This document shows positions 15,641 to 25,174 of a stretch of DNA of 64,000 nucleotides, one piece after another. The first letter of the stretch is position 1. Every line of letters begins with the position of its first letter. The stretch comes from Neobacillus citreus. Lineage in GTDB: Bacteria > Bacillota > Bacilli > Bacillales > Cytobacillaceae. The position numbers were made by a program, and so were the translations under genes. The DNA is taken from assembly GCF_018343545.2 (NCBI RefSeq), contig NZ_JAGYPE020000018.1, positions 26,682 to 90,681 on the forward strand, given 5' to 3'. The notes under the pieces were generated by a model. It made no database searches. It saw only the letters and a program-made list of their open reading frames with translations, and had not been told where the DNA came from.

Positions 15641-16558
15641 TTACTCATGATTTTGGTGATCTGACATATCCATATCCATTTCCATTTTTGAGTGGTCAGT
15701 TTGACCTTTCTCTGGTTTTGCGGAAGGACTGTGATCGTGTTCTGGTGCTGGACTAAATTTTAAATGAGTCCCTGTAAAAGTCATTTGTCCAAGGTGTCCT
15801 GGCTTTAATAACTCATCAAATTTTTTCTCTGATAAAGGTTTTGCCGTTTTCTTAACGTCTTTTACCCATTTATCGAAATCCTTTTCAGACATTGCTGTAA
15901 CATTAAACGTATTTTCAGCAGTACCTTTACCGCTGAAGTTCGCATTACGGCCCATCATTTCACCCGGTTCATCTGCAGCTAAGTGCAGTGTCGTCACCAT
16001 ATCGGACATAGCGTATTTTTGACCGCCAAGTTGTGGAATCCAGAAGCTAGTGATTGGTCCGTAGGAATAAAGCTTAAATTCAATCGGCCGGTCTGTTGGA
16101 ATATACAAATAGTTGACAGTTTCAATATTTTGTTCTGGATAACTAAAATGCCATTTCCAGTCAGATGAGGATGCATAAATGACTAAAGGATCTTTATCCT
16201 GATATTTTATTGGTTTTGCTTCGACAATATTGTTACTTTGAACAGAAACGATTGAAAAGTAAGTGACAATAATGACAGGAATACCGACGCAAATTAGCTC
16301 AACCCATTTATTTCCTTCAATGTGAGGCGGTTCATAATCTGGGCTTGCCTTTGAGGCACGATACTTAATTAGCACATAAATCAAAATAGCGAAAACTACA
16401 ATTACAATGAACGACATGATCCCAATGGATAACAAAATATCATGGGCTTGCCTTTCGGCTTGCGGCCCTTTAGGATCAAGAACCATGAGTGGTTCACATC
16501 CTGTTAGCACTGTGGCAATAGTTAAAACAAGCAGTAATAATGCCGATTTTACTTTCAT
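15641..16558 (-). CDS. qoxA: cytochrome aa3 quinol oxidase subunit II (lipoprotein)
   Basis: A 305-aa subunit II. It has a lipoprotein signal with lipobox LTGC (C21), two membrane helices to about residue 110, and an extracytoplasmic cupredoxin domain. The CuA ligands of cytochrome c oxidases are absent, as expected for a quinol oxidase (WKWHFSYPEQ, QLGGQKYAMSDMVT). The C-terminus (about 270-305) is an unusual tail rich in His, Asp and Met (EHDHSPS..., MEMDMDMSDHQNHE), which could bind copper or other metal. AGGGG precedes the ATG. An Fnr-type palindrome lies 55-70 nt upstream. Confidence 0.93.
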   Translation of the reverse strand: MKVKSALLLLVLTIATVLTGCEPLMVLDPKGPQAERQAHDILLSIGIMSFIVIVVFAILIYVLIKYRASKASPDYEPPHIEGNKWVELICVGIPVIIVTYFSIVSVQSNNIVEAKPIKYQDKDPLVIYASSSDWKWHFSYPEQNIETVNYLYIPTDRPIEFKLYSYGPITSFWIPQLGGQKYAMSDMVTTLHLAADEPGEMMGRNANFSGKGTAENTFNVTAMSEKDFDKWVKDVKKTAKPLSEKKFDELLKPGHLGQMTFTGTHLKFSPAPEHDHSPSAKPEKGQTDHSKMEMDMDMSDHQNHE

Positions 16559-16612
16559 GCTAGTACCCCTTTCTTTTATTTAAAAAATATCATGTTAAAA
16601 AAATTTTTTGTT

Positions 16613-16628
16613 TGTGATTTACATCACA
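16613..16628. promoter_or_regulatory. Fnr/Crp-type palindrome upstream of qoxA
   Basis: Perfect TGTGA-TTTACA-TCACA. A GATATT -10-like box on the minus strand at 16586-16591 would put the palindrome centre near -41.5, the class II activator position. The rest of the 16559-16911 gap has no gene; it holds this site and the subtilase terminator. Confidence 0.6.
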
Positions 16629-16862
16629 TCAATTAGTAACTATCTTAATACCAAACATTATTAAAAGACACCCATTCGGAAGATTTGTCACTAAATGTTC
16701 AAAAAGAATTCGACATTTTGTAAAAGTAGGGTCTATACATTTGCTTTTTTAATATATTTTTAATATTGGTTAGCGGGTAGTTTGAGGATTATGGAAAAGC
16801 ACCCTTAAAATCCCTTCACATTTATGTTTCTATTTAAAAAATTCAGATTCACTGTAGTGAAA

Positions 16863-16910
16863 AAACAAAGAAAAGAAGCGATCACGACCGATCGCTTCTT
16901 TTCTTTGTTT
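16863..16910 (-). terminator. very strong terminator of the subtilase gene
   Basis: Perfect 21-bp inverted repeat 16863-16883 / 16890-16910 with a 6-nt loop, immediately past the stop codon. Confidence 0.9.
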
Positions 16911-16911
16911 T

Positions 16912-18285
16912 TTATTGATTTAATGCGCTAACCGCATTGATTAATCCAAATCCAGCCTTTTCATCATAACCTGGTTTGAATACATCTTCTGCTGAAGACT
17001 GAATGATTTGTTTTACCTGCACAGGTTTAAGAACGTCTTTTCCGTACTTCGCGATGATCACTCCCGCTAAGGCAGCTGTTTTTGGTGCGGCCATTGAAGT
17101 GCCGGCATACCAAGCATAGCCATGCTCTAAAAAGTTACCTTGTTTGTCATAAAGTGGTACAGAACTAAAACAAAGGTATGAGTTGTCTCTTCCGGTTTTT
17201 GTGGCTGGATCATAATTAGGACCTAAATCTCCGCCAGGTGCCATTACATCAATTTTTCCTACCCCGTAATTAGAATAGAATGTTAGATTTTTTAGAGCTC
17301 CACCCGCTGAAACCCGAATCATAGTTTGACTGCTAGGGCTTCTGTGAACAGAACCATTGTCGTCACCAGCTAATTGTCCTGGACTGCTAATATCCACCCC
17401 ATTATTACCAGCAGAACCAACAACTGTTACCCCTTTTTGGATAGCATATTGGATAGCCCTGTTAAATAATCGAACATCTGCCACAACATCTTTTGTAGCA
17501 TACTCTGGATCTTGGAACCAGTCATAACCGCCAAGGGACATATTGACAACATCCACATTGTCGTCCGCTGCTGTCATCAGAGCCTCAGCAATATGGGCAG
17601 TTTCAGCACCGCCAGTTGGCCCAAAGACACGGTAGGCTGCTACTTTCAGATCAGGTCCTATTCCTAAGATTCTTCCCTTGCCAGCAATCGATCCGGCAAC
17701 ATGCGTGCCATGGCCATCTTCATCCATTGCATCTGTATAACCCGGTACAAATGATTTACCGTAGGCATAATTATCCTTTATATCAGGATGATTATAATCG
17801 ATTCCAGTATCAACGACAGCTACAACAATATCATTTCCTGAAACAGGTTTACCTGTACCGCCCGGCAAACTCCAAGAGGCGCCATTATTTGTCACTTGCT
17901 TGATATCCCATTGATTCTGATTATACAAATCAGCGTTGGAAATATCCCCTGGCTCAACTGCTTCCTGATAAGCTGGTTTTTCCGGATACACAATATTCTC
18001 AACCCCTGCATCCAAAACAAGACTCGATTTTTTCACCTTATCTAGAAACGCAGTATTCGTTGAACTTACTTCAACAGCCCCCAGCTTATCCAACTTCCCT
18101 GTCACTTTTCCGCCGGCGTCCTTGATCATTTTTTCATATCCTGCAGGAAGCTGGGATTGATCCTTAAAAATTACTATGTACTCCTTGTTCACAGGTGCAG
18201 CACTGCTTTTTGAAATCCCTCCGCTAAATATAACGGATGCTCCCAAAGCAACGGATAAAGCGCTTCCAAAAATCTTCTTCTTCAT
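16912..18285 (-). CDS. secreted subtilisin-like serine protease (S8)
   Basis: A 457-aa preproprotein. Residues 1-30 are a Sec signal peptide (cleavage near SSAA-P), about 33-105 an I9-type propeptide (KEYIVIFKDQSQLPAGYEKM), and the rest the subtilase domain. The catalytic triad is D159 (VVDTG), H192 (GHGTH) and S397 (GTSMAAP), with the oxyanion Asn near N294 (GSAGNNG). The start at 18285 has GGGAGAGG 8 nt upstream; the longer frame adds a charged leader that would spoil the signal peptide. It is an extracellular protease, probably for nutrient scavenging, and is transcribed alone. Confidence 0.93.
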   Translation of the reverse strand: MKKKIFGSALSVALGASVIFSGGISKSSAAPVNKEYIVIFKDQSQLPAGYEKMIKDAGGKVTGKLDKLGAVEVSSTNTAFLDKVKKSSLVLDAGVENIVYPEKPAYQEAVEPGDISNADLYNQNQWDIKQVTNNGASWSLPGGTGKPVSGNDIVVAVVDTGIDYNHPDIKDNYAYGKSFVPGYTDAMDEDGHGTHVAGSIAGKGRILGIGPDLKVAAYRVFGPTGGAETAHIAEALMTAADDNVDVVNMSLGGYDWFQDPEYATKDVVADVRLFNRAIQYAIQKGVTVVGSAGNNGVDISSPGQLAGDDNGSVHRSPSSQTMIRVSAGGALKNLTFYSNYGVGKIDVMAPGGDLGPNYDPATKTGRDNSYLCFSSVPLYDKQGNFLEHGYAWYAGTSMAAPKTAALAGVIIAKYGKDVLKPVQVKQIIQSSAEDVFKPGYDEKAGFGLINAVSALNQ

Positions 18286-18540
18286 CGTTTCAACCTCTCC
18301 CTTTCTCTTTTTCTCAATTTTCATTATATTATTTTAAAGGGACTGTAGACATTCTACTAAAGTCCTTATTACAATCTTTTTATGCACCACTTTGTTCCTA
18401 TTTTTGAATAATTACCCATATTAATTTCCATTTATACCCAAATTAGTCCAATTGTTTGGATAACCCATGCAGGACAAACACTTTCCCAATAAAATAAATT
18501 ACAAAACTTTTTAATGCTCCATATTTTAGGGAGTGGTCAA

Positions 18541-19983
18541 ATGGGAGCAATTAACGGAAAAGAATTTATCGAACGTATGGATCGTTTAAACAAGGAAATT
18601 TGGCTGGATGGAGAACGGTTGGAAGGGAAAATTTCTGAACATCCTGCATTTAGAGGCCTTCTTCAAAGCAAAGCATCTTTATATGATTTTCAGTTTGATT
18701 TGACCCTGAAAGAAAAGCTAACCTTTTTATCCGATGAGACGGAAGAGCGGATTGGGCTATCCTATTTACAGCCACGGACGAAAGAGGATTTAAAAAGAAG
18801 GCGGACCATGATCGAAATTTGGGCCAGGCATACCAATGGGCTGATGGGTAGAAGTCCGGATTATATGAATTCAGTCGTTATGGCCTTTGCCTCCTCCGCC
18901 TTATTTTTAAAAGGGAGTGAGAATTGCTTTCCGGAAAATATTATTTCCCTCTATGAAAGGGCAAGGAATCAAGATCTCTCGTTTACCCACACCTTCATAA
19001 CTCCTCAGGTTAACCGGTCGCAAATCAACTTTGAAAAATTGAAAGAACCAATTGCCGCCAAAATCGTCGGGAAAAACGAAAAGGGAATTATTATCAAGGG
19101 GGCTCGCCTGTTAGCGACCCAAGGCGGTTTAACTGATGAAGTCCTAGTTTATTCAGCCGGCGGAGTGACAAATGACGCGGATGCCTATGCATTTTCCATC
19201 CCTTCTGATACGAAAGGACTTAAATTTCTTTGCAGGGAGTCGTTTGTAGGCGGTGAGTCTGCCTTTGATTATCCGCTCAGCTCGCGTTACGAAGAAATGG
19301 ATACGATTTTAGTCTTTGATAATGTGGTGGTCCCGTGGGAGAGAGTCTTTTTTTACGAAAATGTCGATGCAGCAAATGAATTCATGGAGAAAAGCTCATT
19401 CTACCATCACGCCTACCACCAGGCCATCACTAGACAGGTTGTGAAAACAGAATTTCTATTGGGACTTGCCGAGTCCCTGTCGGATACAATAAATGTTTGC
19501 GGTTATCAGCATATCCAGGAAAAACTTTCTGAAATTATCATTGGGCTAGAAACGATGAAGGCCCTTTTATTAAAGTCCGAGGAAGAGGCGGAAATGGATG
19601 AATGGGGTTATATGAGGCCTAACCTCATTCCTCTTAAAGTCGCTAGTAATGTTTTTCCAAGAATCTATCCGAGATTCAGTGAAATCATTCAATTAATCGG
19701 TGCAAGCGGCATGGTTACCCTGCCGACTGAAAAGGACTTTAATTCCCCTATTAAAAAGGATTTGGAACTTTATCTGCAAGGCTCTAGAAAAAATGCCGAA
19801 GAACGCATAAAGCTTTTTCGCTTAGCCTGGGACCTGACAATGAGCTCATTCGGTACAAGGCAAACCCAGTATGAACGGTACTTCTTCGGAGACCCAGTCC
19901 GCTTATCGAGCGGTTTGTATCATACCTATCCAAAGGAAGAATATTGCAAGCGAGTTAAAGATTTGCTTGATTTAAAAGAATAG
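18541..19983 (+). CDS. 4-hydroxyphenylacetate 3-monooxygenase (HpaB-type oxygenase)
   Basis: A 480-aa flavin-dependent oxygenase component that uses free FADH2 to ortho-hydroxylate a phenol such as 4-hydroxyphenylacetate. It is similar in size to B. subtilis YoaI. Family marks are ARHTNGLMGRSPDYMNSV (about 100-117), THTFITPQVNR, FDNVVVPWERVFFYENVD and the C-terminal FGTRQTQYERYFFGDP. The start at 18541 (MGAINGKEF) has GGGAGTGG upstream; the longer frame from 18514 lacks one. It needs a flavin reductase partner; the HpaC-type reductase at 24600-25067 is a candidate. No ring-cleavage genes are nearby. Confidence 0.88.
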   Translation: MGAINGKEFIERMDRLNKEIWLDGERLEGKISEHPAFRGLLQSKASLYDFQFDLTLKEKLTFLSDETEERIGLSYLQPRTKEDLKRRRTMIEIWARHTNGLMGRSPDYMNSVVMAFASSALFLKGSENCFPENIISLYERARNQDLSFTHTFITPQVNRSQINFEKLKEPIAAKIVGKNEKGIIIKGARLLATQGGLTDEVLVYSAGGVTNDADAYAFSIPSDTKGLKFLCRESFVGGESAFDYPLSSRYEEMDTILVFDNVVVPWERVFFYENVDAANEFMEKSSFYHHAYHQAITRQVVKTEFLLGLAESLSDTINVCGYQHIQEKLSEIIIGLETMKALLLKSEEEAEMDEWGYMRPNLIPLKVASNVFPRIYPRFSEIIQLIGASGMVTLPTEKDFNSPIKKDLELYLQGSRKNAEERIKLFRLAWDLTMSSFGTRQTQYERYFFGDPVRLSSGLYHTYPKEEYCKRVKDLLDLKE

Positions 19984-20012
19984 GATATCCCTGCACACGG
20001 GATATCCTATTC
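19978..20012. terminator. bidirectional terminator between convergent genes
   Basis: 14-bp perfect stem GAATAGGATATCCC (19978-19991) / GGGATATCCTATTC (19999-20012), overlapping the HpaB stop codon and next to the ABC gene stop. Confidence 0.85.
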
Positions 20013-20014
20013 TT

Positions 20015-20812
20015 CTAAATATTTTGATGTGTCACCTGCAACTTCGACAGCAATGGTCTTTTATTATCCCAAGAAACCCGAACCGGCAGATTAAAAAATT
20101 GGGTAAGGCTCTCGCTCGATAACAGTTCATTGGTGTTTCCGTACGCAAAAACCTGCCCCTCCTTTAGCAACAAGGTTTTATTGAATACAGGCAGAATCTC
20201 TTCAACATGATGTGTAACATAAATGATGGCTGGTGCATTTGGATTTTTGGCAATCGTCTCGATTGATTCCAATAGTTTTTCACGGGCAATAAAGTCCAGA
20301 CCGTTTGTTGGCTCATCGAGAATCAGCAAAGACGGGTCAGCCATTAACGCGCGGGCAATTAACACCCGCTGTTTCTCCCCTTGCGATAAGGTTTCATAAT
20401 TTCTGTTAGCATAATCGATGCAGCCAAGCTCCTCAAGTAAGGAAATGGCTTTTCTTCGTATTTCGTCTGTGGGAGCTTCATAGAGACCAATGGAAGCGAA
20501 TGCTCCGCTTAGTACCACTTCAAAGGCATTATCGCCCGGGTGAAATTTTTCCTGAAGTGAGGATGAAACAAAGCCAATTTGCTTGCGCAGCTTTTCAGCA
20601 AGATAGGTTTTCCCAAACTCCATTCCTAAAACATTAATTTTTCCCTTTGTCGGGAAATTATAGGCGTTCAGCAAATTTAGGATGGCCGTTTTACCAGAAC
20701 CGTTTAAACCGAATAAAACCCAATGCTCCCCTTTTTCTATTTGCCAATTGACATTTTTTAAAATCCATTTGTCGCTCCGTTTGAGCGAAACGTCCTCTAG
20801 TTGCAGAATCAT
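20015..20812 (-). CDS. ABC transporter ATP-binding protein (YlmA-like)
   Basis: A 265-aa single nucleotide-binding domain: Walker A GLNGSGKT near residue 36, signature LSQGEKQRVLIARAL near 142, Walker B LLILDEPTNGLDF near 163 and the H-loop YVTHHVEEI. The wording (ENVNWQIEKGEHWVLFGLNGSG type) is like B. subtilis YlmA and ModF-type orphan ATPases. There is no permease or binding protein next to it, so its partner is unknown and a non-transport role is possible. Confidence 0.85.
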   Translation of the reverse strand: MILQLEDVSLKRSDKWILKNVNWQIEKGEHWVLFGLNGSGKTAILNLLNAYNFPTKGKINVLGMEFGKTYLAEKLRKQIGFVSSSLQEKFHPGDNAFEVVLSGAFASIGLYEAPTDEIRRKAISLLEELGCIDYANRNYETLSQGEKQRVLIARALMADPSLLILDEPTNGLDFIAREKLLESIETIAKNPNAPAIIYVTHHVEEILPVFNKTLLLKEGQVFAYGNTNELLSSESLTQFFNLPVRVSWDNKRPLLSKLQVTHQNI

Positions 20813-21033
20813 TATTTTACTCCCCTCTTATGATTGACTTTATACATAATATAGTATCAAAATTTTCCGAAAATAAAAATATTGAGAGTTTTCCACTCTA
20901 AAAAAAGCAATTATGAACATTCTTTGAAACTATTCTATTTATAAGTGTTTCCCCAACTTTCGCCGCATAATTCTACAAATTTCTTGGTTTACGATTGCTA
21001 TATTTTGAACGTAAGGAAAATATTAATTTACTA

Positions 21034-21051
21034 TTGTTCAACATTTCACAA
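21034..21051. promoter_or_regulatory. Rex-like operator upstream of adhE
   Basis: TTGTTCA-ACAT-TTCACAA, 16 of 18 positions fitting TTGTGAA-N4-TTCACAA, 27 nt before the adhE start. Rex represses fermentation genes when NAD+ is high. Confidence 0.6.
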
Positions 21052-21077
21052 TAAATGATTTTAGGGAGGAACAATCA

Positions 21078-23678
21078 ATGGCAGTGGAAGAAAAAATGTT
21101 ACAGCAAAAGCAAACAGTTTCGATGATTGACCGATTAGCAGCTAATGCCGCTCAGGCAGCTACGGAGTTTCGCAGCTTTACGCAGGAAATGGTCGATGAA
21201 ATTGTCAAGCAGTTGGCACTTGTTGCACTCGAGAACCACGATAAATTTGCCAGAATGGCTGTTGAGGAAACGAATCGAGGCCTTTACGAAGATAAAATCA
21301 CGAAAAATATGTTTGCAACAGAGATGATTTATCACACCCTTCGAAATCTGAAAACGGTCGGCATTATCAGTGAAAACGCGCATGAGGGCAGCTATGAAAT
21401 TGCCGAACCTGTCGGGGTCATCGCCGCGCTGGTGCCTGTGACAAATCCCACATCCACTGTCATTTATAAATCTCTTATTTCTATGAAAACAAGAAATCCT
21501 ATTGTTTTTTCCTTTCACCCCGTTTCACAGAATTCGGGAAGGTTCACAGCTGAACTTCTAAGAGAAGCCGCTGTCCGTGCAGGCGCTCCTGAAAATTGTA
21601 TTCAATGGATGGAAACTACCACTCTGGATGGTATCAATATGTTAATGAAGCATCCAAAAGTATCGCTAATTCTTGCGACCGGAGGTTCTAGCATGGTGAA
21701 AGCCGCATATAGTTCCGGCAAACCGGCAATTGGTGTCGGACCAGGCAATGTACCTTGTTATTTCGAAAAAACTGCCAATATCAAGAGTTCCGTCCAAGAC
21801 CTGATTATGTCGAAAACCTATGATAATGGAATGATTTGTGCCTCTGAGCAAGCGTTAATCATCGATAAAGAAATCTATACCGAAGTCATTACGGAAATGA
21901 TCGCCAACAACTGTTACTTTTTAAATGAGGAGGAAAGGAAACAGTTAGAAAAAGTAGCGATAAAAGAAGAAACCGGATTCCTCAATCCGATGATTGTCGG
22001 TCTTCCAGCCTTTAAAATTGCCCAAATGGCCGGAATCGAAGTCCCATTTGATACCAAGGTTTTAGTGGTCGAGTTGGAAGGAGTCGGACCAAAATATCCG
22101 CTTTCCTGTGAAAAACTAAGCCCTGTTCTTGCCTGCTATAAGGCAAATAGTACAGAGGAAGCCTTTAACCTGGCAGAAGCCACATTAGAATACGGTGGAC
22201 TCGGCCACACCGCTTCCATTCATACGGCTAATGACCAGATTGTTGAACAGTACGCGATGAGAATGAGAGCAGGAAGGATCCTAATCAATACTCCTTCCGC
22301 CCAAGGGGCAACTGGAAACGTTTATAACGATTTACTGCCGACACTAACCCTTGGCACGGGCACATATGGAGGAAACTCGGTTTCAGTCAATGTCGGTGCC
22401 ATGCATTTACTTAATATTAAAAAGGTGGCCAAACGCAATAATAACGCCCAAATCCTAAGGACACCGCCACAAATTTATTATCGTAAGAATTCTGTTCAGG
22501 CATTGGAAATCATCCCGGATATTAAAAGGGCATTTATTGTCACAAGCCCAAGTTCGGTGAAAAACGGTTATGTCGATAAAGTGCTCCATTTTCTAACGAA
22601 ACGACCTGATTTTGTCCACTATGAGGTGTTTTCTGAGGTGGAGCCTGACCCTAGCATCGAAACGGTCATGGCGGGTGCTGAATTGATGAGACACGCTAAA
22701 CCGAATATGATCATTGCCTTAGGAGGCGGTTCTGTCCTTGATGCAGCAAAAGCGATGTGGTTATTTTACGAGGATTCTGAGGCAAACTTTAACACCTTGA
22801 AACTGAAGACTCTTAATCCGAGAAAACGAGTTGTGACTTATCCGAAGCTTCGGGAGAAGGCTAAGTTGATCGCGATTCCGACTACTTCCGGAACAGGTTC
22901 GGAGGTTACCTCCTTTGCCGTCATCACGGATAAAAAAGCGAATATTAAATACCCGCTTTCCGACCCTGAACTTTTACCAGATGTGGCGATCATCGATCCA
23001 CAGTTCTCGATGACTGTTCCGAAGGAAAACACAGCAGACACCGGAATGGATGTCTTAACACATGCTCTTGAAGCTTTTGTTTCAGTCGTTGCCAATGATT
23101 TTACAGATGGACAGATTATTAAGGCCATTCAGCTAGTATTTGAGTATTTGCCAAGGGCGTACCGTAACGGTTTTGATGAGCTGGCCCGCGAGAAAATGCA
23201 TTACGCTTCCACGATTGCGGGCCTTGCATTTAATAACGCCTATTTAGGAATTAATCACAGCCTTGCCCATGCGGTTGGCGCCGAGTTCAATATCGCTCAC
23301 GGCCGCGCAAACGCGATTTTCTTGCCGCTTGTTATTCGCTATAACGCGGTGAAGCCGACGAAATTTACGCCATTTGCCGGTTATGAGTATTATAAGGCTG
23401 ATAAACGTTATGCTGAGCTGGCAAAAATGCTGGGGCTTCCGGCACGGACAACGGAAGAAGGTATTGAAAGCTTGGTTGAAGCGGTGATTAGTTTGGCAAG
23501 AGAGCTCGATATGCCTTTAAGCGTCGAGGAATGCGGTGTGAGCCAACCTGTATATGAAAGTAAGATTGCCGAGATGGCCTTACATGCCTTTCATGATCCT
23601 GATACAAACGTCAATCCGAAGCGTCCATTAACTAGAGAACTGATGGAAATCCTGCGTCTAGCTTATAAAGGGGTATAG
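21078..23678 (+). CDS. adhE: bifunctional acetaldehyde-CoA / alcohol dehydrogenase
   Basis: An 866-aa two-domain enzyme that reduces acetyl-CoA to acetaldehyde and then to ethanol with two NADH. Residues 1 to about 440 are the CoA-acylating aldehyde dehydrogenase with catalytic C254 in [11 protein letters not shown]. After a linker, residues 460-866 are an iron-dependent alcohol dehydrogenase with [13 protein letters not shown], the GTGSEVT motif and the metal-binding His segment [26 protein letters not shown] lies 7-8 nt before the ATG. The Rex-like operator indicates induction at high NADH, when oxygen is limiting. It is a single-gene unit with its own terminator. Confidence 0.95.
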   Translation: MAVEEKMLQQKQTVSMIDRLAANAAQAATEFRSFTQEMVDEIVKQLALVALENHDKFARMAVEETNRGLYEDKITKNMFATEMIYHTLRNLKTVGIISENAHEGSYEIAEPVGVIAALVPVTNPTSTVIYKSLISMKTRNPIVFSFHPVSQNSGRFTAELLREAAVRAGAPENCIQWMETTTLDGINMLMKHPKVSLILATGGSSMVKAAYSSGKPAIGVGPGNVPCYFEKTANIKSSVQDLIMSKTYDNGMICASEQALIIDKEIYTEVITEMIANNCYFLNEEERKQLEKVAIKEETGFLNPMIVGLPAFKIAQMAGIEVPFDTKVLVVELEGVGPKYPLSCEKLSPVLACYKANSTEEAFNLAEATLEYGGLGHTASIHTANDQIVEQYAMRMRAGRILINTPSAQGATGNVYNDLLPTLTLGTGTYGGNSVSVNVGAMHLLNIKKVAKRNNNAQILRTPPQIYYRKNSVQALEIIPDIKRAFIVTSPSSVKNGYVDKVLHFLTKRPDFVHYEVFSEVEPDPSIETVMAGAELMRHAKPNMIIALGGGSVLDAAKAMWLFYEDSEANFNTLKLKTLNPRKRVVTYPKLREKAKLIAIPTTSGTGSEVTSFAVITDKKANIKYPLSDPELLPDVAIIDPQFSMTVPKENTADTGMDVLTHALEAFVSVVANDFTDGQIIKAIQLVFEYLPRAYRNGFDELAREKMHYASTIAGLAFNNAYLGINHSLAHAVGAEFNIAHGRANAIFLPLVIRYNAVKPTKFTPFAGYEYYKADKRYAELAKMLGLPARTTEEGIESLVEAVISLARELDMPLSVEECGVSQPVYESKIAEMALHAFHDPDTNVNPKRPLTRELMEILRLAYKGV

Positions 23679-23694
23679 TTTTAATATATGGGAG

Positions 23695-23727
23695 GTGCCT
23701 CAATCGGGGATTTGAGGCACTTTTTTT
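23695..23727 (+). terminator. adhE terminator
   Basis: GTGCCTCA (23695-23702) / TGAGGCAC (23713-23720) then seven Ts. Confidence 0.88.
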
Positions 23728-23750
23728 GTTTGGGTTTATCCAATATAACG

Positions 23751-23871
23751 ATTCGCAGATAAATTCAGGAATTCGCAGATATATTCGGGGATTCGCAGAT
23801 ATAATTGGAAATTCGCAGATATATTTCAAAATTCGCAGATATCCCTTAAAAATCCGCAGATATTTTTCGGA
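23751..23871. repeat. six-unit tandem array with a 20-bp period
   Basis: The core ATTCGCAGAT begins at 23751, 23771, 23791, 23811 and 23831 (exact 20-bp steps), with a sixth copy ATCCGCAGAT at 23852. The 8-10 bp between cores vary from unit to unit while the core stays fixed. No ORF uses it and the period is not a multiple of three. It fills the gap between adhE and the HXXEE gene. Confidence 0.9.
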
Positions 23872-23933
23872 AGCCGAATCCGAGAATTGGGAATTTACCT
23901 ATTTTTAATAAAAAATTTAAATTTCTCATAGAT

Positions 23934-24464
23934 TTAATTATATCTTTCCAGTCTCTTCCCCAATATTAGCCCTACTTGATTAAAGAAAACCACTAAGATG
24001 ACACCAACTGGGATGCTGATCCATATCATTGGCCAATCAATGACCTCAATCTCTAAGGCAAATTGGTAGAAATATAGACAAAATGGAATCAATAAAATAA
24101 CGGCGGTTACTACACCTGGAGTATATCTTCTAAGAATGATAGCCTGGCCAATGTGGGTAAAGGAATGGATAAACAAAATGGAAACGACCGAAAGAATTCC
24201 TATCAAAGTCCAATCCTTTGCTTCCCCGCTCATCGCAACAATAACCACTATCAAAATACCCATATACTCAACCAATACAGCCAAAGCAAAACCGGCTGTA
24301 TGCCTTGGAAACACCCGGATGAAGTAGTTGTGGAACCTTTGCGGAAGGACCTTTAGGATATCCTTCTCATTCCGCTTTAGCCAGCCTTCCATAACAATAA
24401 TTTCTTCAAAGTCGTGCACGATAAAAGCACTTGCCACCGCCCAGATCAGAATGGTTAATGTCAT
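23934..24464 (-). CDS. HXXEE-domain membrane protein
   Basis: A 176-aa membrane protein with about five helices. The motif HDFEE at residues 17-21 in the first helix, later HS-FTHIGQA near 110, and a basic C-terminus match the HXXEE family, whose function is not known; the acid/His pattern suggests metal binding in the membrane. AGGAGGAGG precedes the ATG. It has no obvious operon partner. Confidence 0.75.
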   Translation of the reverse strand: MTLTILIWAVASAFIVHDFEEIIVMEGWLKRNEKDILKVLPQRFHNYFIRVFPRHTAGFALAVLVEYMGILIVVIVAMSGEAKDWTLIGILSVVSILFIHSFTHIGQAIILRRYTPGVVTAVILLIPFCLYFYQFALEIEVIDWPMIWISIPVGVILVVFFNQVGLILGKRLERYN

Positions 24465-24540
24465 CTTCCTCCTCCTCTCACAATAATAAATTATTATGCT
24501 AAAACCATGATATCAAATTGGGTAAATTATCCAAAACGAA

Positions 24541-24581
24541 AAAAAGCCACCCAATCAAACAGTTTTGATTTAGGCTGGCTT
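24541..24581 (-). terminator. terminator of the flavin reductase gene
   Basis: Imperfect stem built from AAGCCA..CCAATCAAA and TTTGATTTAGGC..TGGCTT with a T run on the minus strand. Confidence 0.65.
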
Positions 24582-24599
24582 AATCCATCTTTTTATATC

Positions 24600-25067
24600 C
24601 TATTCTGCTAGAGACCTGTATTTCCCGCTAAAATAAATAAGCGGTTCGGCGTTTGATTCTTCAATGGAAATTTCAATTACCCTGCCTATAAATAGTGTAT
24701 GGTCCCCTTCCACATGTGCAGCTGTTACTTCACATGCGACCTGCGCCAGTGCCCCGGCGATAACAGGCACCCCGCCCAGCCGGTCAAACGCCACTTCCCG
24801 ATGCTCCTTCAGCTGCCCCGCGAAAATCATCGACAACTCCTGCTGTTCAGCCGACAGGATATTGACCGAGAATGTATTGGACTTTTTTATTTTTTCAAGC
24901 ATAGATGCTTTTTCCGCAATTGATACGACAACCAGTTTTGGGTTGAGCGATACAGACATAAACGCATTTGCCGTCATCCCGTGAGCCTTGCCATCCACCT
25001 CTGTTGCCACCACTGTTACCCCTGTTGCAAACTTCCCCATCGCATTTCGAAATAAACGATCATCCAT
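24600..25067 (-). CDS. flavin reductase (HpaC/DIM6-NTAB family)
   Basis: A 155-aa FMN/FAD-binding split-barrel protein that supplies reduced flavin to a monooxygenase. It has the family opening MDDRLFRNAMGKFATGVTVV, then GMTANAFMSVSLNPKLVVVSIAEKA split over residues 30-58, and the C-terminal GDHTLFIGRV block. The start at 25067 has GGGAGGG upstream; the longer frame is rejected. The HpaB-type oxygenase at 18541-19983 is the only flavin-dependent monooxygenase visible in the window and is its likely partner, though the genes are 4.6 kb apart and on opposite strands. Confidence 0.85.
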   Translation of the reverse strand: MDDRLFRNAMGKFATGVTVVATEVDGKAHGMTANAFMSVSLNPKLVVVSIAEKASMLEKIKKSNTFSVNILSAEQQELSMIFAGQLKEHREVAFDRLGGVPVIAGALAQVACEVTAAHVEGDHTLFIGRVIEISIEESNAEPLIYFSGKYRSLAE

Positions 25068-25152
25068 TAGCAGTCCCTCCCAGCTTTCCACATTAATTTA
25101 TAACTATGTTGCAAAACCAATATAAATGAATGGTAAAAGCAGGTACCTTATA

Positions 25153-25168
25153 AAAAGCACTTGCTTTT
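25153..25168 (-). terminator. possible weak terminator of the lipid-modification-like operon
   Basis: Short palindrome AAAAGCA-CT-TGCTTTT just after the three-helix gene, with a T stretch. The stem is short. Confidence 0.35.
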
Positions 25169-25174
25169 AACATT

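Noticed and set aside
23751..23871. CRISPR array
   Set aside because: The repeat unit is only about 10-12 bp with 8-10 bp between, far too short for CRISPR repeats and spacers, and there are no cas genes.
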